DNA from: Acanthaster planci
Lineage: Eukaryota > Echinodermata > Asteroidea > Valvatida > Acanthasteridae
DNA: 64,000 nt
Direction of reading: 5' to 3'
NCBI RefSeq assembly: GCF_001949145.1
Contig: NW_019091373.1
Location: forward strand, 2,046,987-2,110,986
A program made the translations under genes and the position numbers. Below are positions 1 to 13,100 of the stretch, in pieces; the stretch's first letter is position 1; every line of letters starts with the position of its first letter. The notes under the pieces are model-generated. The model saw nothing but the letters and a program-made list of their open reading frames with translations. It was not told the DNA's origin and searched no databases.

Positions 1-213
1 CTGCAGTCGCTTGTATTTAACCACCGCCACAATGACCAGGATATTTCCAAAAACTGTCACGACCGTCAGCAGCGAAACACTGACCACTGCTACTATGGTC
101 TGCGGGGTCCATTCAAGGTCGGTGCTGCCTGAGTTGTTCTGGAGAGGTGCAGGTGGGCCGGTACCCTCATGTTTGTCATCTCCCATCTTGTACTCATATG
201 ACTTGAGACCCAT
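1..213 (-). CDS. Aminergic-type class A GPCR, first coding exon (partial)
   Basis: This is the N-terminal 71 codons of a rhodopsin-family G-protein-coupled receptor; the gene continues beyond base 1. Read on the minus strand, an acidic, Pro-rich extracellular N-terminus carries one N-glycosylation sequon (N26-N-S). A hydrophobic TM1 follows at about residues 39-63, with the class A signature GNILVIVAVV (N57 is position 1.50), and then the basic first intracellular loop KYKRLQ. From memory the closest match is the beta-adrenergic TM1 type (VFGN-LVI-A--K--RLQ); octopamine and serotonin receptors are similar. The exon starts at 217, after a good acceptor (pyrimidine-rich, TTTCAG), so at least one upstream exon, probably 5'UTR, lies at higher coordinates. 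The start is taken at 213-211; an in-frame ATG nine codons later is an alternative. The ligand cannot be deduced from TM1 alone. Confidence 0.72.
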   Translation of the reverse strand, partial: MGLKSYEYKMGDDKHEGTGPPAPLQNNSGSTDLEWTPQTIVAVVSVSLLTVVTVFGNILVIVAVVKYKRLQ

Positions 214-217
214 ACAT

Positions 218-3200
218 CTGAAAGTTAAACAGACAAATATTCTTTAATTATTCTAGAAACTGGCGAATTGAATGACCAGCAAGTTGGCAAAAAAATCGTC
301 TGCTATCCACTATCAATGTATACCTCACTCCAATGTGCCTCTTATCACATTAGACTGTTTTAGACACTAATTTCCCCGAAGTTTTCCCTTCGACTTCCAA
401 CTAGCATTTTGCCTTGTTCTCCAAACTTCTCCAACCTGAGGGAGGCTGGCAATAAAATTGTAAGTGTAGAATTTCATTACAAAAAATGTCTGAAGGAATT
501 ATGAGAAATAAGTGATCGCAAATACCCAATATGTTTAAAAGTGGGCTCTGACTGTTTTGCTGGAAGTTTTAGGTGTTAACATCCTATCTAAAATTTTGAA
601 ACAAGAAAACCTAAAACAGGCAACTCGACAACTTAGTACCACATTTTGCCTCAGAAAGATGAGCCACTAATGTACCATTCCCAGATGGAAAAGGCATTTA
701 CCTTAAAACAATTTTCGAAAAATCAAAGAAACATGGGGTCAGCAAGTGAATCCACTCCCCCGCCCCCTCAATCTGCTACTGCTGCTGTTGATAGTGGTAG
801 TGTAGGATTTAGTAGATTTAGAAAGCTCCCATGGGCAAGTTGCCCAAGGAAATAGAGTTAATGATTTGAGGATGTGATAACTAACCATAGATAGGATTAT
901 GACAAGTGGAAGGGTGGAGCTTCCTGTTGGTGGAGGTGGGGGGTGTAAAGAGAGACTCAAAGGGTAGGAAGAAAAGAGAAGGAGTTTTAAAATGGGGGCG
1001 GACAATGCAATACTGGACAGCATCCGTGCGGGGAATCTAGCCTATATTTGGGTGGGTAAACTAATGCTAAGTGGAGATTACTGACAAGACAAAGAGTGGG
1101 TAGTGTTCTACCCCACTTCGGCTGGAAGGGAAGTAATCAAATCTCCTTATGGCTGTGTCTGAAATGGGCTTCCAGAGCTACGGCTAGGTCTACTGTCTGC
1201 GCGTCTCCATGTATTTGCAATGGAGTGAAGACCTAGACCTAGCTCTAGACAATGGATTCGGATGCAGCCGCATACAAATTTAGTGACTCAAGCCTGATTA
1301 CCCTACTAAACAGAGAGAAAATGGAATTCAGGAGACTTGGAACTTTAGAATCAAGTCTCCATGGTAGGAATGCAAGAGTGCTCTTTGTACATTGTCCACT
1401 GTGCCTTTTATGGTGAAGGATGAGGCAGTTACACAGCTGAAAGTTACCGCAATAGAGTGGGGGCATAGAAGGCAGATCTTAAGTGTGAGTTAGGTGTAAT
1501 AGCATTCAGACTAGGGCATTACACTTTCCATCACTTCTGATTCTGCTGCTAATCAGGTCAATTTTTTGAGGTTGGTTTAGTGCAACAGACCCTGAAATGA
1601 GATTGGAATTCACATACGGTAATTGGACATGCAAAATGATAAAGCCACCAAACAACCTGTGATGGAATAGATGGAGCATAATCCAAAGCTACCTCGAGGA
1701 CAAGTCCACTGCCTAAACTGTGAACCGGTGTTATAAAAACACCTGCACTCTCACAAGTCTGTTGTCATGGTAACACATGCGTACCTCTGCATCTTAGTGA
1801 GACCGTGTAACTAGTTCTCTGCAAACCGCAAATTAAGCAGCACAAGCAATGCGAAGAGCAAACACGATCCACTGAGTCATTTTGACTCCACTACAAAATA
1901 TCCCTCCAAGAGAAGGAGGTTTTTGTCATCTGTAGTGCAAGTGGTTGGACTGTGACGGGCTTCCGTCCGTTAATTGTACAAGTGAGAAAGCATGATATTC
2001 CAAAAAGAGCCAGTAATAACTGGCCTAATTGGTACTTGGTGTTTGCTTAATTGCAGTGAACATGCCCAGGGAGCATGATTCCGCTTCATAGTCCACCATA
2101 TCAAAGCCTCTTCTTAGTGCATATAAATTTATGTTCCGCCATATGACAGGAAAAACACAGACGCCACCATAGATTCAGGGCTGTTAACAATTAACATTTG
2201 GAAGTACACATCATCAAAGTTCGTAGACAAATAATTCAGGACAAGGACTTTCATCAATACTATGTGGTTTATTCAACGGAATGTAACACCGTCAGTCCAA
2301 CTTTCAGTCCATCCTGAAGACTTTCCAAATGTCTCTAGAAATTGAAATTATGTCTAAATTAGATACAGGTCAAGGCAATTTTTATTGTCGGCCTTTGACA
2401 TGGGCAGGAGCAAAATGAGGAAATTGAATCAAACACTGTTGGTAAAGTCAATTAAATTTCTGGCAACGCCTTAACAAGGCAGACATGTTTCTCCACCAAG
2501 GAAACTGCACACCTTCACAGCAGTATATATTTCCAGGAGGCCTTCACAAGGAGGACATTACTGAACACAAGTACATGTAGAGGAAGTGTAAGGATGAAAA
2601 AAAATGGAAGTGATGGGCACTACAGGTGTAGTCTTAGTTCAAGATGTTAGAGAGGAATCCCAAAGGGGTATGGCTGTATATATGCATAGGAGACAGCTGG
2701 ATTGAATTATTCATCACATATAGCAGCACAGTAGAGTTATGCAGTGGCTCATGGGATAGTGTCTTGTATGTAGGAACGGCAAATTTTTGTTAACAAGAAA
2801 ATCCCACTTATTCTTTAACAACCAAACACGAGTATGAAACTTGTAGCTATATGTAGGAAATGGTGAACTATGTAGCTCCCTTTTTGCGGCAGGAATCTCA
2901 AATCATACTATCATGACCACTGCTTTCTATCAAGCAATTTCAAAACATTTCTGATTCAAAATTTGAGGCTCACTTTTTGCCCTTTTGAGAAGCTGGGATG
3001 AACTGATCCTCTCAAAATATTTGTAAAGGAAATGCATCACAACTCCAGACGCAAATAGCATTGTTAGTGGGTTGCTGCCTTGATCACAACACGCTCATTC
3101 GGTGTGTACATCACATGCACACTGAAGTGCTGACCTATATTACTGGTCAAGTGAATTATGTCCACTTTGAGGATGCTATGAAGCAGAAATTAATGAAGAA

Positions 3201-3763
3201 ATTTATCCATCTCAGCAACCTGTAGGATGGTGAGGGCAATTCTGTTGATTGGTAAATGGTTTCCTGGAAAACTCTGGTCAAAAAATTACAATACAAATAA
3301 AAAAGTAAAAAAAAATCAAATTTTAACCCATAAAATAAAATGAACAAACAAAACAAAAACTCAAATTTATGATTTCAGGGCTGGTGTGCCAAACCATTCA
3401 ACATTATAAATCTTGACCTTGTGCACCATTTTTGTTGGAGAAGCATGAGCTTGATGAGGCTTACCAACTGCTTGACCCCCCTCCACTCAGGAAGCCAAGG
3501 GAAACCCTCTGATTACCCACACAATTGGGATATTTTTAGACCTATTCCGGTTTAGTCCGTGCCTGGTAGTATGATAACTACATAATGGACAATTGTGGGA
3601 AGGAAGGGACGTTAACGTGGTAAAGGGGAACCGATGATAAATCTCAAGAGAATTTGGTAGGAAAGAGGAACTTAAAGACAGTGGATACTAGAGAAGATAA
3701 TGCACGATAGGTTGATAAGGAGTGATTCACAAGTTGCTTTTTCTTGCATGGAATTCTTAAGTA
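218..3763. other. Intron or upstream region of the GPCR, no gene seen
   Basis: No convincing coding exon was found on either strand. The short open frames here have no recognisable domain and no matching splice signals. The stretch probably belongs to the 5' intron of the minus-strand GPCR. Untranslated exons could be hidden in it. Confidence 0.5.
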
Positions 3764-4222
3764 AGGGAATGAATATGTGCCTGGCTGGTCTTAAAGGTGC
3801 GTTTAAGACCAGCTCAGGAGAATCCTAACGCAGCAAATGCCCGAGCCACAAGTGAGGGCATTATCAGTCTCCTGAGCTGGTCTTAAAGGTTAGTATAAGA
3901 CCGGCCAAGCACATATTTATTCCCATTCATAAATACCTTTTTGGTCGGAGAGTCAAAAGTAGTCAATATATGACGGATTTCCAATGACTTTGTTGTAAAA
4001 TTTTACTTTCATTTTCCCGAACACCCCTGTCCATTTTATTTGTAGTTCTTCAAAAGAATCTCCTTATATGGACTTGGCATGCGTGTGGTGATTGACCAAT
4101 CAGAATTGTTTAAACTGTCTCATATCCAGGTACCAGTGCGTGATTTATGCAGCGGGCATTATCACTCCGCAGTGGGTAATATTAAATGTTAATATGTGGT
4201 CAAGTTGCCCGCTGATGAATAA
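3764..4222 (-). repeat. Dispersed hairpin repeat, family R1, copy A
   Basis: This copy is the reverse complement of copies at 35866-36361 and 51683-52729. In element orientation it begins near TATTCATCA, passes through a shared block containing a GGTGTTCGGGAAAATGAAAG segment, and ends in an imperfect inverted repeat. That inverted repeat spans about 3764-3925: arms with GGTCTTAA and TTAAGACC cores flank a loop of about 50 bp, with AATAAATATGTGC-like termini at both ends. No coding capacity was seen. It behaves as a non-autonomous, MITE- or foldback-like element. Confidence 0.7.
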
Positions 4223-6352
4223 GGTGACTGCCTGAGGTATTTATTAAGTAGTCTTTAAAAAAAAAATATACCAGGAATGTTTCTGGCTATTTAATGAAAA
4301 TCACATGGCAGAGCTGCAATGGGTCAGTTCAGTATTTCCAAACAGCAATGCCATTCAGGAACAAAGCACGCGCACAGATACGTCCACGTGAGGCCACGCT
4401 GATAGGGTTGAGCTTGCTTGAGGGTCTGAATGACTTTATTTTGGGCAGGTGAATTAAAAATACCGAACTGACTCATCAAAAGAACACTGACCAAGTCCAT
4501 TCGGAAATAACAGGAGTAGTAATATTCTTGTCACAATTTCTCATATAATAAAATTCAGGTTTTGTTTCTTTTCAAACCACTGATGCTGGGCTTACAAACA
4601 GCTATCCCAGTTTATCCCAATTTTGGTCTTACAAAGATTACAGAATCCATGCATTTTCTGTGGACTGTAATCTGTTCCACAACATTAAAATCCCACGTCT
4701 AGCGGAAAAAATGAATCTGAAATCACCAGCACAGCTTGCCAGAATGATTGTCGCACAATAAATCTTCTAGCAAACCTTGGGGAGGAAAGGGGAGGCACCA
4801 TTGTAAAATGTTTGATTTATCCAAATTTGTAAAATACTGTTTACGAAGGCCAAACATACATGTTGTGAGTGATAAGTCATTGTGATTTGTCTGTGTAGGT
4901 GTCTGCAGTGAAACCATGCTTTTTCCCGTTGACATGGACACTTTCACCTCATCAATGACCTCTTGTAGAAGTTGGCTCCTGTGTCCAATCCCACGTCTCT
5001 CCTTTCCAATTATCGACTGTATTAACAGTTTATTTAGAGTTGAGCATTTTTTTACCACTGTCAGAATTTGCCCCCCTCTTTGGCCTTATATCTTTCCAAT
5101 CCACATTTTCTGCCTACTTATATGGTAAAGAAGCTACAGGAAATCAAATTCTGACACACAACTACCTCTAACAAAACCTCTTATGTAAACTATAATTTAA
5201 AAGATCATCACCAATTTGCATTTAAAAATTCATTCATAAAAACCAATATATTTTGCTACTGTTCCCTTAATGCACCTCGTTCACTGAATATCTCTTCATA
5301 TTCATTTAAGTCAAAGTTCAAAAGTGACACAGTGTGGCCAAAGCTGGCAGTTTTGAGGACCCAACTTTCTATGATTCCACAGTATTCATTTAATACTGAC
5401 GCATTTAAATGTGCATAATTTTAATAGACTCCCTAAAACTATTGCAAAACTCCAAAGAAAAGAAAAAAGAAACAATACTTTGGGGGAGGGGAATACTGTT
5501 TCTTTGTTTTTGGTTTTTTTAGGCGATCAAGGGGGAAATAAAAACTGTGATGCTTCTCGCATCAAATTTCCAATTCTCCCAAAAAAAAATCACTAGAAAA
5601 TCATTAAAATACAAGAAATAGGATGGTACCAAATATAAATGTCCTCCAGTTATTAATTAAAAGTATCCACCACGTACATGTAAAAATTGAAAAGAAGCCT
5701 CATGTGAAAAATAGTGATAATTCTGACAAACACTGGTTGCCAAGGTGTCATTGCTAGCAGCTCATGCTAATGGCACATGTATGGAATCAATCACATAATG
5801 TGCACAATGAGTTATGAGTGATTTATAGTCGCACCTTGCAGCCTCCAGCCCACCTGCACATACAGTAGGTTTGGCCGCTTATCTCTGTAAATGCAGGACT
5901 CCTAACTCAGCCATTTCAGAGTATTCTCATGCAAAACATAAATGAAAAACTGAAATGATATTTCAAAAAATAATTCCCAGCCCCTACAGAAGAGATACAT
6001 TGCTCTGCAAGCTCATTTCTCGTAAAAAAAATCATTTCATATGTGTTTTATGCAAGTAAGACATTATTTCGTGTCTGAAACAGGTTTCCAGTACAGGGAT
6101 ATGTATGCTCACGTTCAACGCTTTGTTTATGTTGGCAGCTATGTAAAGTGGAAAGAGGAGAATATAATCCTAATAAATAATGTAGGGCTTTGTGCTGGTC
6201 TCTTTCACACAGAGGTACAGTACCGCCAGCTGGATTTTCAAAGATTGTCGAACTGAGGGTGGGAAATATAAGAATCTGCCCCTCCTAATTCCTCCAAAAA
6301 TCAAGTCCAAGATATAATTTAAATACAGCAGTTAACAATGTGATGATACCCA
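4223..6352. other. Non-coding stretch, no gene seen
   Basis: AT-rich sequence with short homopolymer runs. No supported exon, RNA gene or recognisable repeat was found. Confidence 0.45.
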
Positions 6353-6720
6353 TTGCTTCTAAATGTGTTTAAATTCCAACATGGCTCATCACACTCATAT
6401 CTAACAGACCTACTGTTTCTGCATCAATCACATAGCCGGAGAAAAGGGATTCTAAGGTCTTCATCTGATGCAAACATCCCTTTGCACGTGACAATCAATA
6501 CAAAAAAACTACTGGTGACAAAACCTTTTCCATGGTAGGTCTCAAAAAACTCCACATCAAATCAGACTGTCAAAAGAATTGTTCAAAATTCACCTATTTA
6601 GCCAGTCTCCTCAGTAATCTGTACATTTTTAGGTGTTTACTGATCTCTCTGTTAACTGTTTTCTTTGTAAAGCGCTTTGATCTTATTCAAAGTGTTACAT
6701 AACTACCTGTTTTATCATTG
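6353..6720 (+). mobile_element. Degenerate non-LTR retrotransposon (CR1/L2-like) 3' end
   Basis: A short open frame (6353-6538) contains the pattern SYLTDLL ... GILRSSSDANIPL ... KPF. This resembles the C-terminal end of CR1/L2-type reverse transcriptase ORFs, which end in YL-dLL, LRSS and an LWNSLP-like block. The frame then breaks, but the following bases can still be read as a decayed HIKS...FKK-like tail. The sequence finishes with TGTAAAGCGCTTTGAT, typical of 3' tails of such LINEs. It is a 5'-truncated, frameshifted fossil. Confidence 0.6.
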
Positions 6721-9700
6721 CTGTCTTTCAAGGAAGGAAAATGCATCTTCATCTTTTAAGAAATTGTATTCTTTTACACAAAATCTAAGTTTTCCACCTG
6801 CCAGACAAATTGACCCTCATAATATGGGCCTAGCATGACAAAAGCAACGTCTGGACTTTCTGCCACTCAAATTCCAAATGAGCTGGATGCAAAAGGTGAA
6901 TTAATCATGCAAGCACTGTGAAAGAACTAAACAAAAGATGACTTTAAAACAAATTGGCTAGCAGAAATATCAAGTGTCCTCCGTACGCTAAAAAAGAGGT
7001 TGGAATGCACGGGAGACAATTTGTGACCAAACTAAATCTGAGCATGAAATAGAAAACCCTGGACCGAAAACAGCAGGTTTAGGGAAGCTTATTTGAAATG
7101 AACTAATGAGATGATTGTCTGCTATCCAGTAGCCAGGTCCCACAGCGCGTGTTTACACAGCTGCATTTGATTTGGAATTGGCTGGGTACTTTTGTTACAA
7201 ATGAGGTCTGAAATTCCCTACTGATTGCACAACTTTCTTTCTCCTCTCGAAAATGAAAAGGAGCAAATATGAAAAAAATCCATCATTTTCAAAATGCAAC
7301 AGGTGAGATTGCTAACATCAAGATGACAATCTGGTAAATGCCTACATGAAGGTATTGAATCATTCCCCCCCCCAAAAAAAAAAACCAGAGGTGGATTGTG
7401 ACTTGAAAGTAAGATCTCGAGTACAATTCCTCTTGGAAACACCTTTCCAATTCATAAGTAACTTGAATTAAGAAAAACGTAACTATACTAAACTATACTG
7501 ACATGGGGCTACACTGATGTGTAGAGAATGCTTTCAGTATCAGTTCTTTTGATCAATTCCATTTGTTTTTCTGCTGATGTATAGAAATGGGGTATAAAAC
7601 TGAAAATGACAGGAACTACACTTGACAATTTTAAAGGGCTTTGCAATTACAGTCTCCAGAAAATCTGTTGATTAGAATAAAAAGTCTCTCTAGATTTAGA
7701 GGTGAGCATGCAGATTTTGCCACATTTTGGAAATAGACAGGTCAACACTTACAGTTTGGTGACTTTTCTGTGACCTTTCCACTCTTCAGCTCTATCAGAA
7801 TCCTGATAACCAAGCAACTGAAAGCAGTAAACCTACAGTTTTGACAAACGCTACTTCTTCCCAATGATATAAGTCCTTGCCTCAGTGACTTTGCAGAGAT
7901 AACACAGAGTTGTGGTTGATATTCGGAGCTTAGAGTTGAGACCACATTTCTGCAAAACTTGCAGACCTCTGAAATGCCAATGTGATTAAATGCCTCTCAA
8001 GCACAACAAATAGAAGATCTCTTTGACACAGCAGGGTAGAAGAAATGCCTTTAGTGGTAACCCCTTCTGTGTGCTGATCTCCAGCTGAACATGATGAAGT
8101 GTAGGACCAGCTTGGCAATCTCGAAGTGCAGCCTCCTGAAGCTGTCAGTTGGTAACGATACTTGGGTGACAAATCATCCAGGCGTGTCTCTGGTGTGCAA
8201 GGTGTTCATCCTTAGCTCAGAGTCATCCCAAACACACAGTTTCAGTCCAGGGTATTGCTTGGCCCCCTGATTAAACAAAAGAAAGGTCCATGCAGTCTTT
8301 ATGGCCAGTGATGACCGATCATAACTTTACTTGACCGGCAATGATGTACCCTTCAGCATGGTATGTCTAGCCAAGCAAGCCTGTCTGCTGTTTCTCGCTA
8401 ATTACTTTACCTAAATCCTGATCCAGCCTTGTTCAGGAACGATTTCATCATTCTCTCATCTAGTGGTGAGTGGGAGGCTGCCTCTGGCTGGCTGACCAGC
8501 TCTGTCCTGTCGCAAACACCCTTGAATAAATTAAGCCAAGGTGTGCTTCCCCTTTCTGTCCAGGCGATGTTCACTGTCAATATGTTCCGATGTGCCGTTC
8601 CTTGCCTCCTGTGTTAATATTGGAGGCTGTTGGTGCATCCCACTGACTCACACAACAATGCAGCTCTCTCCCCCAACACTGCAGAAGTGCCCTCATATTT
8701 GTGGCCACACAGAAACTAAGACTAGTTCGTGGAGCATTTTTGTCTTTCTCTTTCATTAACTTGGTACACATCAGGCCTGCAGAGACCTCTATGACTGTGA
8801 AAGACCATTTATCCACTTCGTGATCATGATCAAATCTCTCCTTTCAAAAGAATGACATGACAATACTGAAATATTCTTAATATCTTGTAATATCTCGCAA
8901 TTGCAGTGAACGGTACTTTGACAGCATTTAAGGACATAGCCTGTCAAGCTACATAAATTGTGGGTATGTTAAGACCTCTACTTGCAGAAATAGTCTTTCC
9001 TCTCATTAAAGATCATGAAGGAATATCAGAATTCTAGTTCTTTCATGTTCTTCCTTGGTATGATAATCATGAAACCAAACTTACCGTCAGTTTAAAAAGT
9101 GAACTGAAAGTTTGGAATTTGGGAGTGTCTTGAGTGTCACCTGAACTGGAAGAGAAACTGTGATGGAAGGAATGGGAACCAAGCTCAAGTAACAGATAAA
9201 ATGAAGGCAAGCCCCCCCCCCAAAAAAAACCCCTACACTCCAATAACTCAAGAGTTTTTGGTGGCAAGGAGTATCTCTATACTTTGTTACCGCCAAGGAC
9301 GTAAACAAACACACAAAGAAGCACAGGAAACATACCCGGAAACCTTTCTTTCTTTTGTTATTAACCTTAAATCATGGTAACATAAGATTTGACTTGACTG
9401 GCTTCAAAAAACAGTCACTACTTGTTATGGCATGGTGACAGTACATTACATTTAGCCAATGAGAGTGCAGCACAGATCACGGATCCACCCACCACTGCTT
9501 TGCAGGTTTTGCAGAATGGAAATAATTATCAGGGAGGCTGAATGTTAATTTTAATCTGGAAAAAGTGTGTGGTTTGCCATAACATAAGCTGATTTTTTTT
9601 TTATAAGACGGACAAGCGAATAAATTTTGGTCAACATCAAAGAGAAGCATTGCTGACCAGTTTTCTTATTTACCTCAAAATATACGAGTAAATATGGAAC

Positions 9701-10000
9701 AATTCGGTTTGTGGACATTCTAATCGGCCACACATTTAAAAGCTTGGTACTGATAATGTACTGAACTGTGTGGGGGGGGGATTGGGCCAGGATATCTTTT
9801 GATACTTTCGTCATTAATTAATTATTGTGTGCACACAGCATTCCAGTCCTTTTCCCAACAGTTTCTACCATGGATTTCACTCTTTCTTTGTTTTTCCTGT
9901 CCCCCTACCCTTTTTTGAGAGTGGAGAGAAGGGAAGAGGACAGAAAGTGGGGGATCACCCCTACCCTTTCTGCAAGTGCCATTTGAAGCCAGGTATGGGA
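6721..10000. other. Non-coding stretch, no gene seen
   Basis: Overlapping short open frames on both strands (for example around 7740-8170 and 8430-8820) have no recognisable domain and no consistent phase with neighbours. A poly-C/poly-A tract lies near 9213-9231 and a poly-G run near 9772-9780. Confidence 0.45.
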
Positions 10001-10150
10001 CGCCTTTGTGTTGGTAATTGTTTGATCCGAATCTAAGGAATTCTTTACAGACTTCTGGGGGATATGTTAGGTAACAATAGTCTAGAGTGTGTATAGGGAT
10101 TGGACAGGTAAGGGGGGTACCCCTCCATCCCATATCTTGCCTGGTATAGC
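10001..10150 (+). repeat. Dispersed repeat R3, copy 1
   Basis: About 150 bp, closely similar to 54659-54808 in the same orientation. It includes an almost identical core reading GTTAGGTAACAATAGTCTAG followed by AGTGTGTATAGGGATTGGAC. No open frame or terminal inverted repeat was recognised, so the class is unknown. Confidence 0.75.
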
Positions 10151-13100
10151 AAGTGCTGGCACATCGGCATTTCCATCAATGGGAAAGATTTCTACTGTGC
10201 CCCATACTCTTCCTTGAAAAAAAAAACCAGGAATGTATTGCATGCATCTGTCTGCATTACTAGCAGAGGAATGTTGCAGGAACATTTTGCAGTGTGAAAA
10301 CAAGAGAACATTCCTTGGGGAGCTTTAATCTCTAAAGCACCTATAGAAGCTATGCCTGTACCTGTACCATGTAACAGATGCAATCAATGGTTCCATAGAA
10401 ATCAGCACCATTGGGCAGAGAATTAAGGTTAGTGGGAGAGGTACATTCTGATTACTGGAGACAAACTTCAGAAAATTTTTGATAAAGGCCACAGATAAGG
10501 TGATGGCTTGCCAGTCTCAAGACCTTCAATGCAACTCCCAAAGGATCCAGTGAGAAAATGCATATTGAACTCAGTTAAGCCTACCAGTTCAGATTAGTTT
10601 GCAAGCCTCAAATTCTAAGAAATGCAATAAATGTTGCATTTCACGTACACGTACGAGGCCTGCAGTTTTAACTGAATTTAATTTGATGAAGAGTTAAAAA
10701 TTAAGCTTAGGCATCAAATCTGCCATTTCTGAAGAAATCTGAGTTTGTCACCAACACAGGTCAAACATGATATTTACAAAAAAAAGTACAAAATGCCTAA
10801 CATACGTCAAACATACTTATGGAGCCTAGTAACTGCAACTAATGGTTAATAAAATTGAGAATATAAAAATAAATACTTTCATGTTGAATTCCACAGAGGC
10901 CAGAAATAATGATAGCAATGAAGCCATTCATGACAGCTAAGGGGTGGAGTTTGTAGTTAAGAATAGGATGGTGTAGGGAAAAACAGCAATTTCCAGCCCA
11001 ACAAAATTCAAGAGAAGACAAAAATGGCAAAGTCCAGAGAGACAAATAATACAGTTCTGACAAATAAGGTAATTCAATGAAATGACATCCCAATGCCATA
11101 TGTCACTTCTGTAGAAAATATGGCCACCAGCCCATACAAGACAGAATCTATGATAACATCTCTTACTACATAAGTCAGACATATCTTGTTACCAACCCAG
11201 TAATTAGTGGTGAATGTTGATTGAAAAAGCAACAATACAGACCACAACACATGTAAATACCAGTACCAGAACAAAGCTTACAGCTCAAGCAGATAATACG
11301 CCACAGAGTGTCATTAATTAAATAAATTCTGGAGATATATATTCAAGGCTGACTGAATGCCAATGTGGAGGAGATTTGCCTATTCATCTGCCACTGATGG
11401 GCAAGAAACCAAAGAGACAAATTTATTTCCGCAATTCATATCTGCAATCCATTAGGGTGATGAAAGATGTTATCCGAAAAACATGAAACAAATATGATTT
11501 GTACACATATACAGGAAACAGCAAGCGAAGTTTTCACTTTGAAGCCTAAGGTATCTCAACATCATTCCAACGCACAGTGCAAACTGTGTTCCTCACTACA
11601 GTACGGTACATTAAAATATCAAATTTCAGTACTATTGGTACCAATGGGCCAAAACATCTGGGCATTAATTCAGTATGCAGTAAAATATTCACTGAAAAAA
11701 TTCATCTGAAAAGGCCAAAGGGAAATGGAGAATGGAATACAGGAGCTGAGAAACCAATACAGGAACTGAACTATCGAGTTTTATACAATTTATACATTTA
11801 TTATTTCCATGAGGTTATTTGAGTGGACAGTGGAAATTCTTCCTGGGTATTGTTAAATAGATCATGCAATCATTTAATTAGCCAATCTCTTAATAAAAAG
11901 GAGAGTTTAGAACTTTCAAGTGAACAAACACGCTTTGTCCATGGCCATTTGCTATTGCAATTAAAATTTGTAAAAACAGTTTTTCTTCATCGCCACACAG
12001 TGCTTTCTTTGAACAAATCATTAAATCAATAGACCATTGACCTTTTACAGGGTAAGTCATCTTAATGTTTCTATTCATTAACAATACACCAAAGTTCCTT
12101 TGAAACTGAGGCACACGCCTCAAAGGTGGTTGTCACTGCTATTAGATACCGACTTACTCAATGAGAAAGTTTCTTGACAATGATTTTGTCATTCTGTTCT
12201 ACCCATCTGTGTCATCTGAATTTTAATTCACACTCAATGGAAATTCAAGCCAAAGTTTACAAAATTAACGCATGAATGACAACAGATCAGAGAATGAAAC
12301 TTAGCATATTTGTGACATTCAGAGTGTGTGATTTACATCTTCTTTAAAATGGCAAAGTAAACTCTAAAAAAATATATATAATCCCCCCACGTAGTCAAGA
12401 CTGAAGAAAGGTTCTTCTTTGTCCAGTTTATCAAGAACGGGAACACGACCTCCTCATTTTAATCACATGAACCAGATTTTGCGGGAACCCTGGAGGATTT
12501 GGAGAGGCAGCTTGACAAACACTGGATCGTGTGAAAGATCCATGACCAGAATATCCCTGCCCAACATACGACGATATATGAGAGGGGCAGAGTTCCATCC
12601 TTGTTGACGACTCTGCTGAAAACACCTGGTTTTTATAAACCCGCTCAATGGCTCACCCACAAAACCATCTTGATGAGCAGTGACATAAACAAAACATGCA
12701 GATGGCACAGCAGCTAGACATGTCTGTTTCTACAACTACGTACCTTCTCAAATGGAGTAAAAAACTAAATGGTCTAATAATCAGCTAAACTAACTGGATT
12801 ATGTCACAGAAAAAATGTTAACTTTTGAAAAAAAATCAAGAACTATTTAATGTAACATTACAGTTGTACACATACGCACAAGTGCATAGCTAAAATGCCC
12901 AAAGCCTCGAGATGGAGAAATAACAGTGGAGATTGGAAATGTAAAGTTTAAGAGTTTTCTGACATCGTGTTGTCACAGCCATAGACATTGCAAGGAAGGA
13001 GGCAGAGCTCCTTCCATCGGGTGTGTAAAGCACATAGCCTGACCAACCATGAAAGTGGAAGGGGATAATGTCCGAGGCATTTTCATGGAAATTGGTGATT

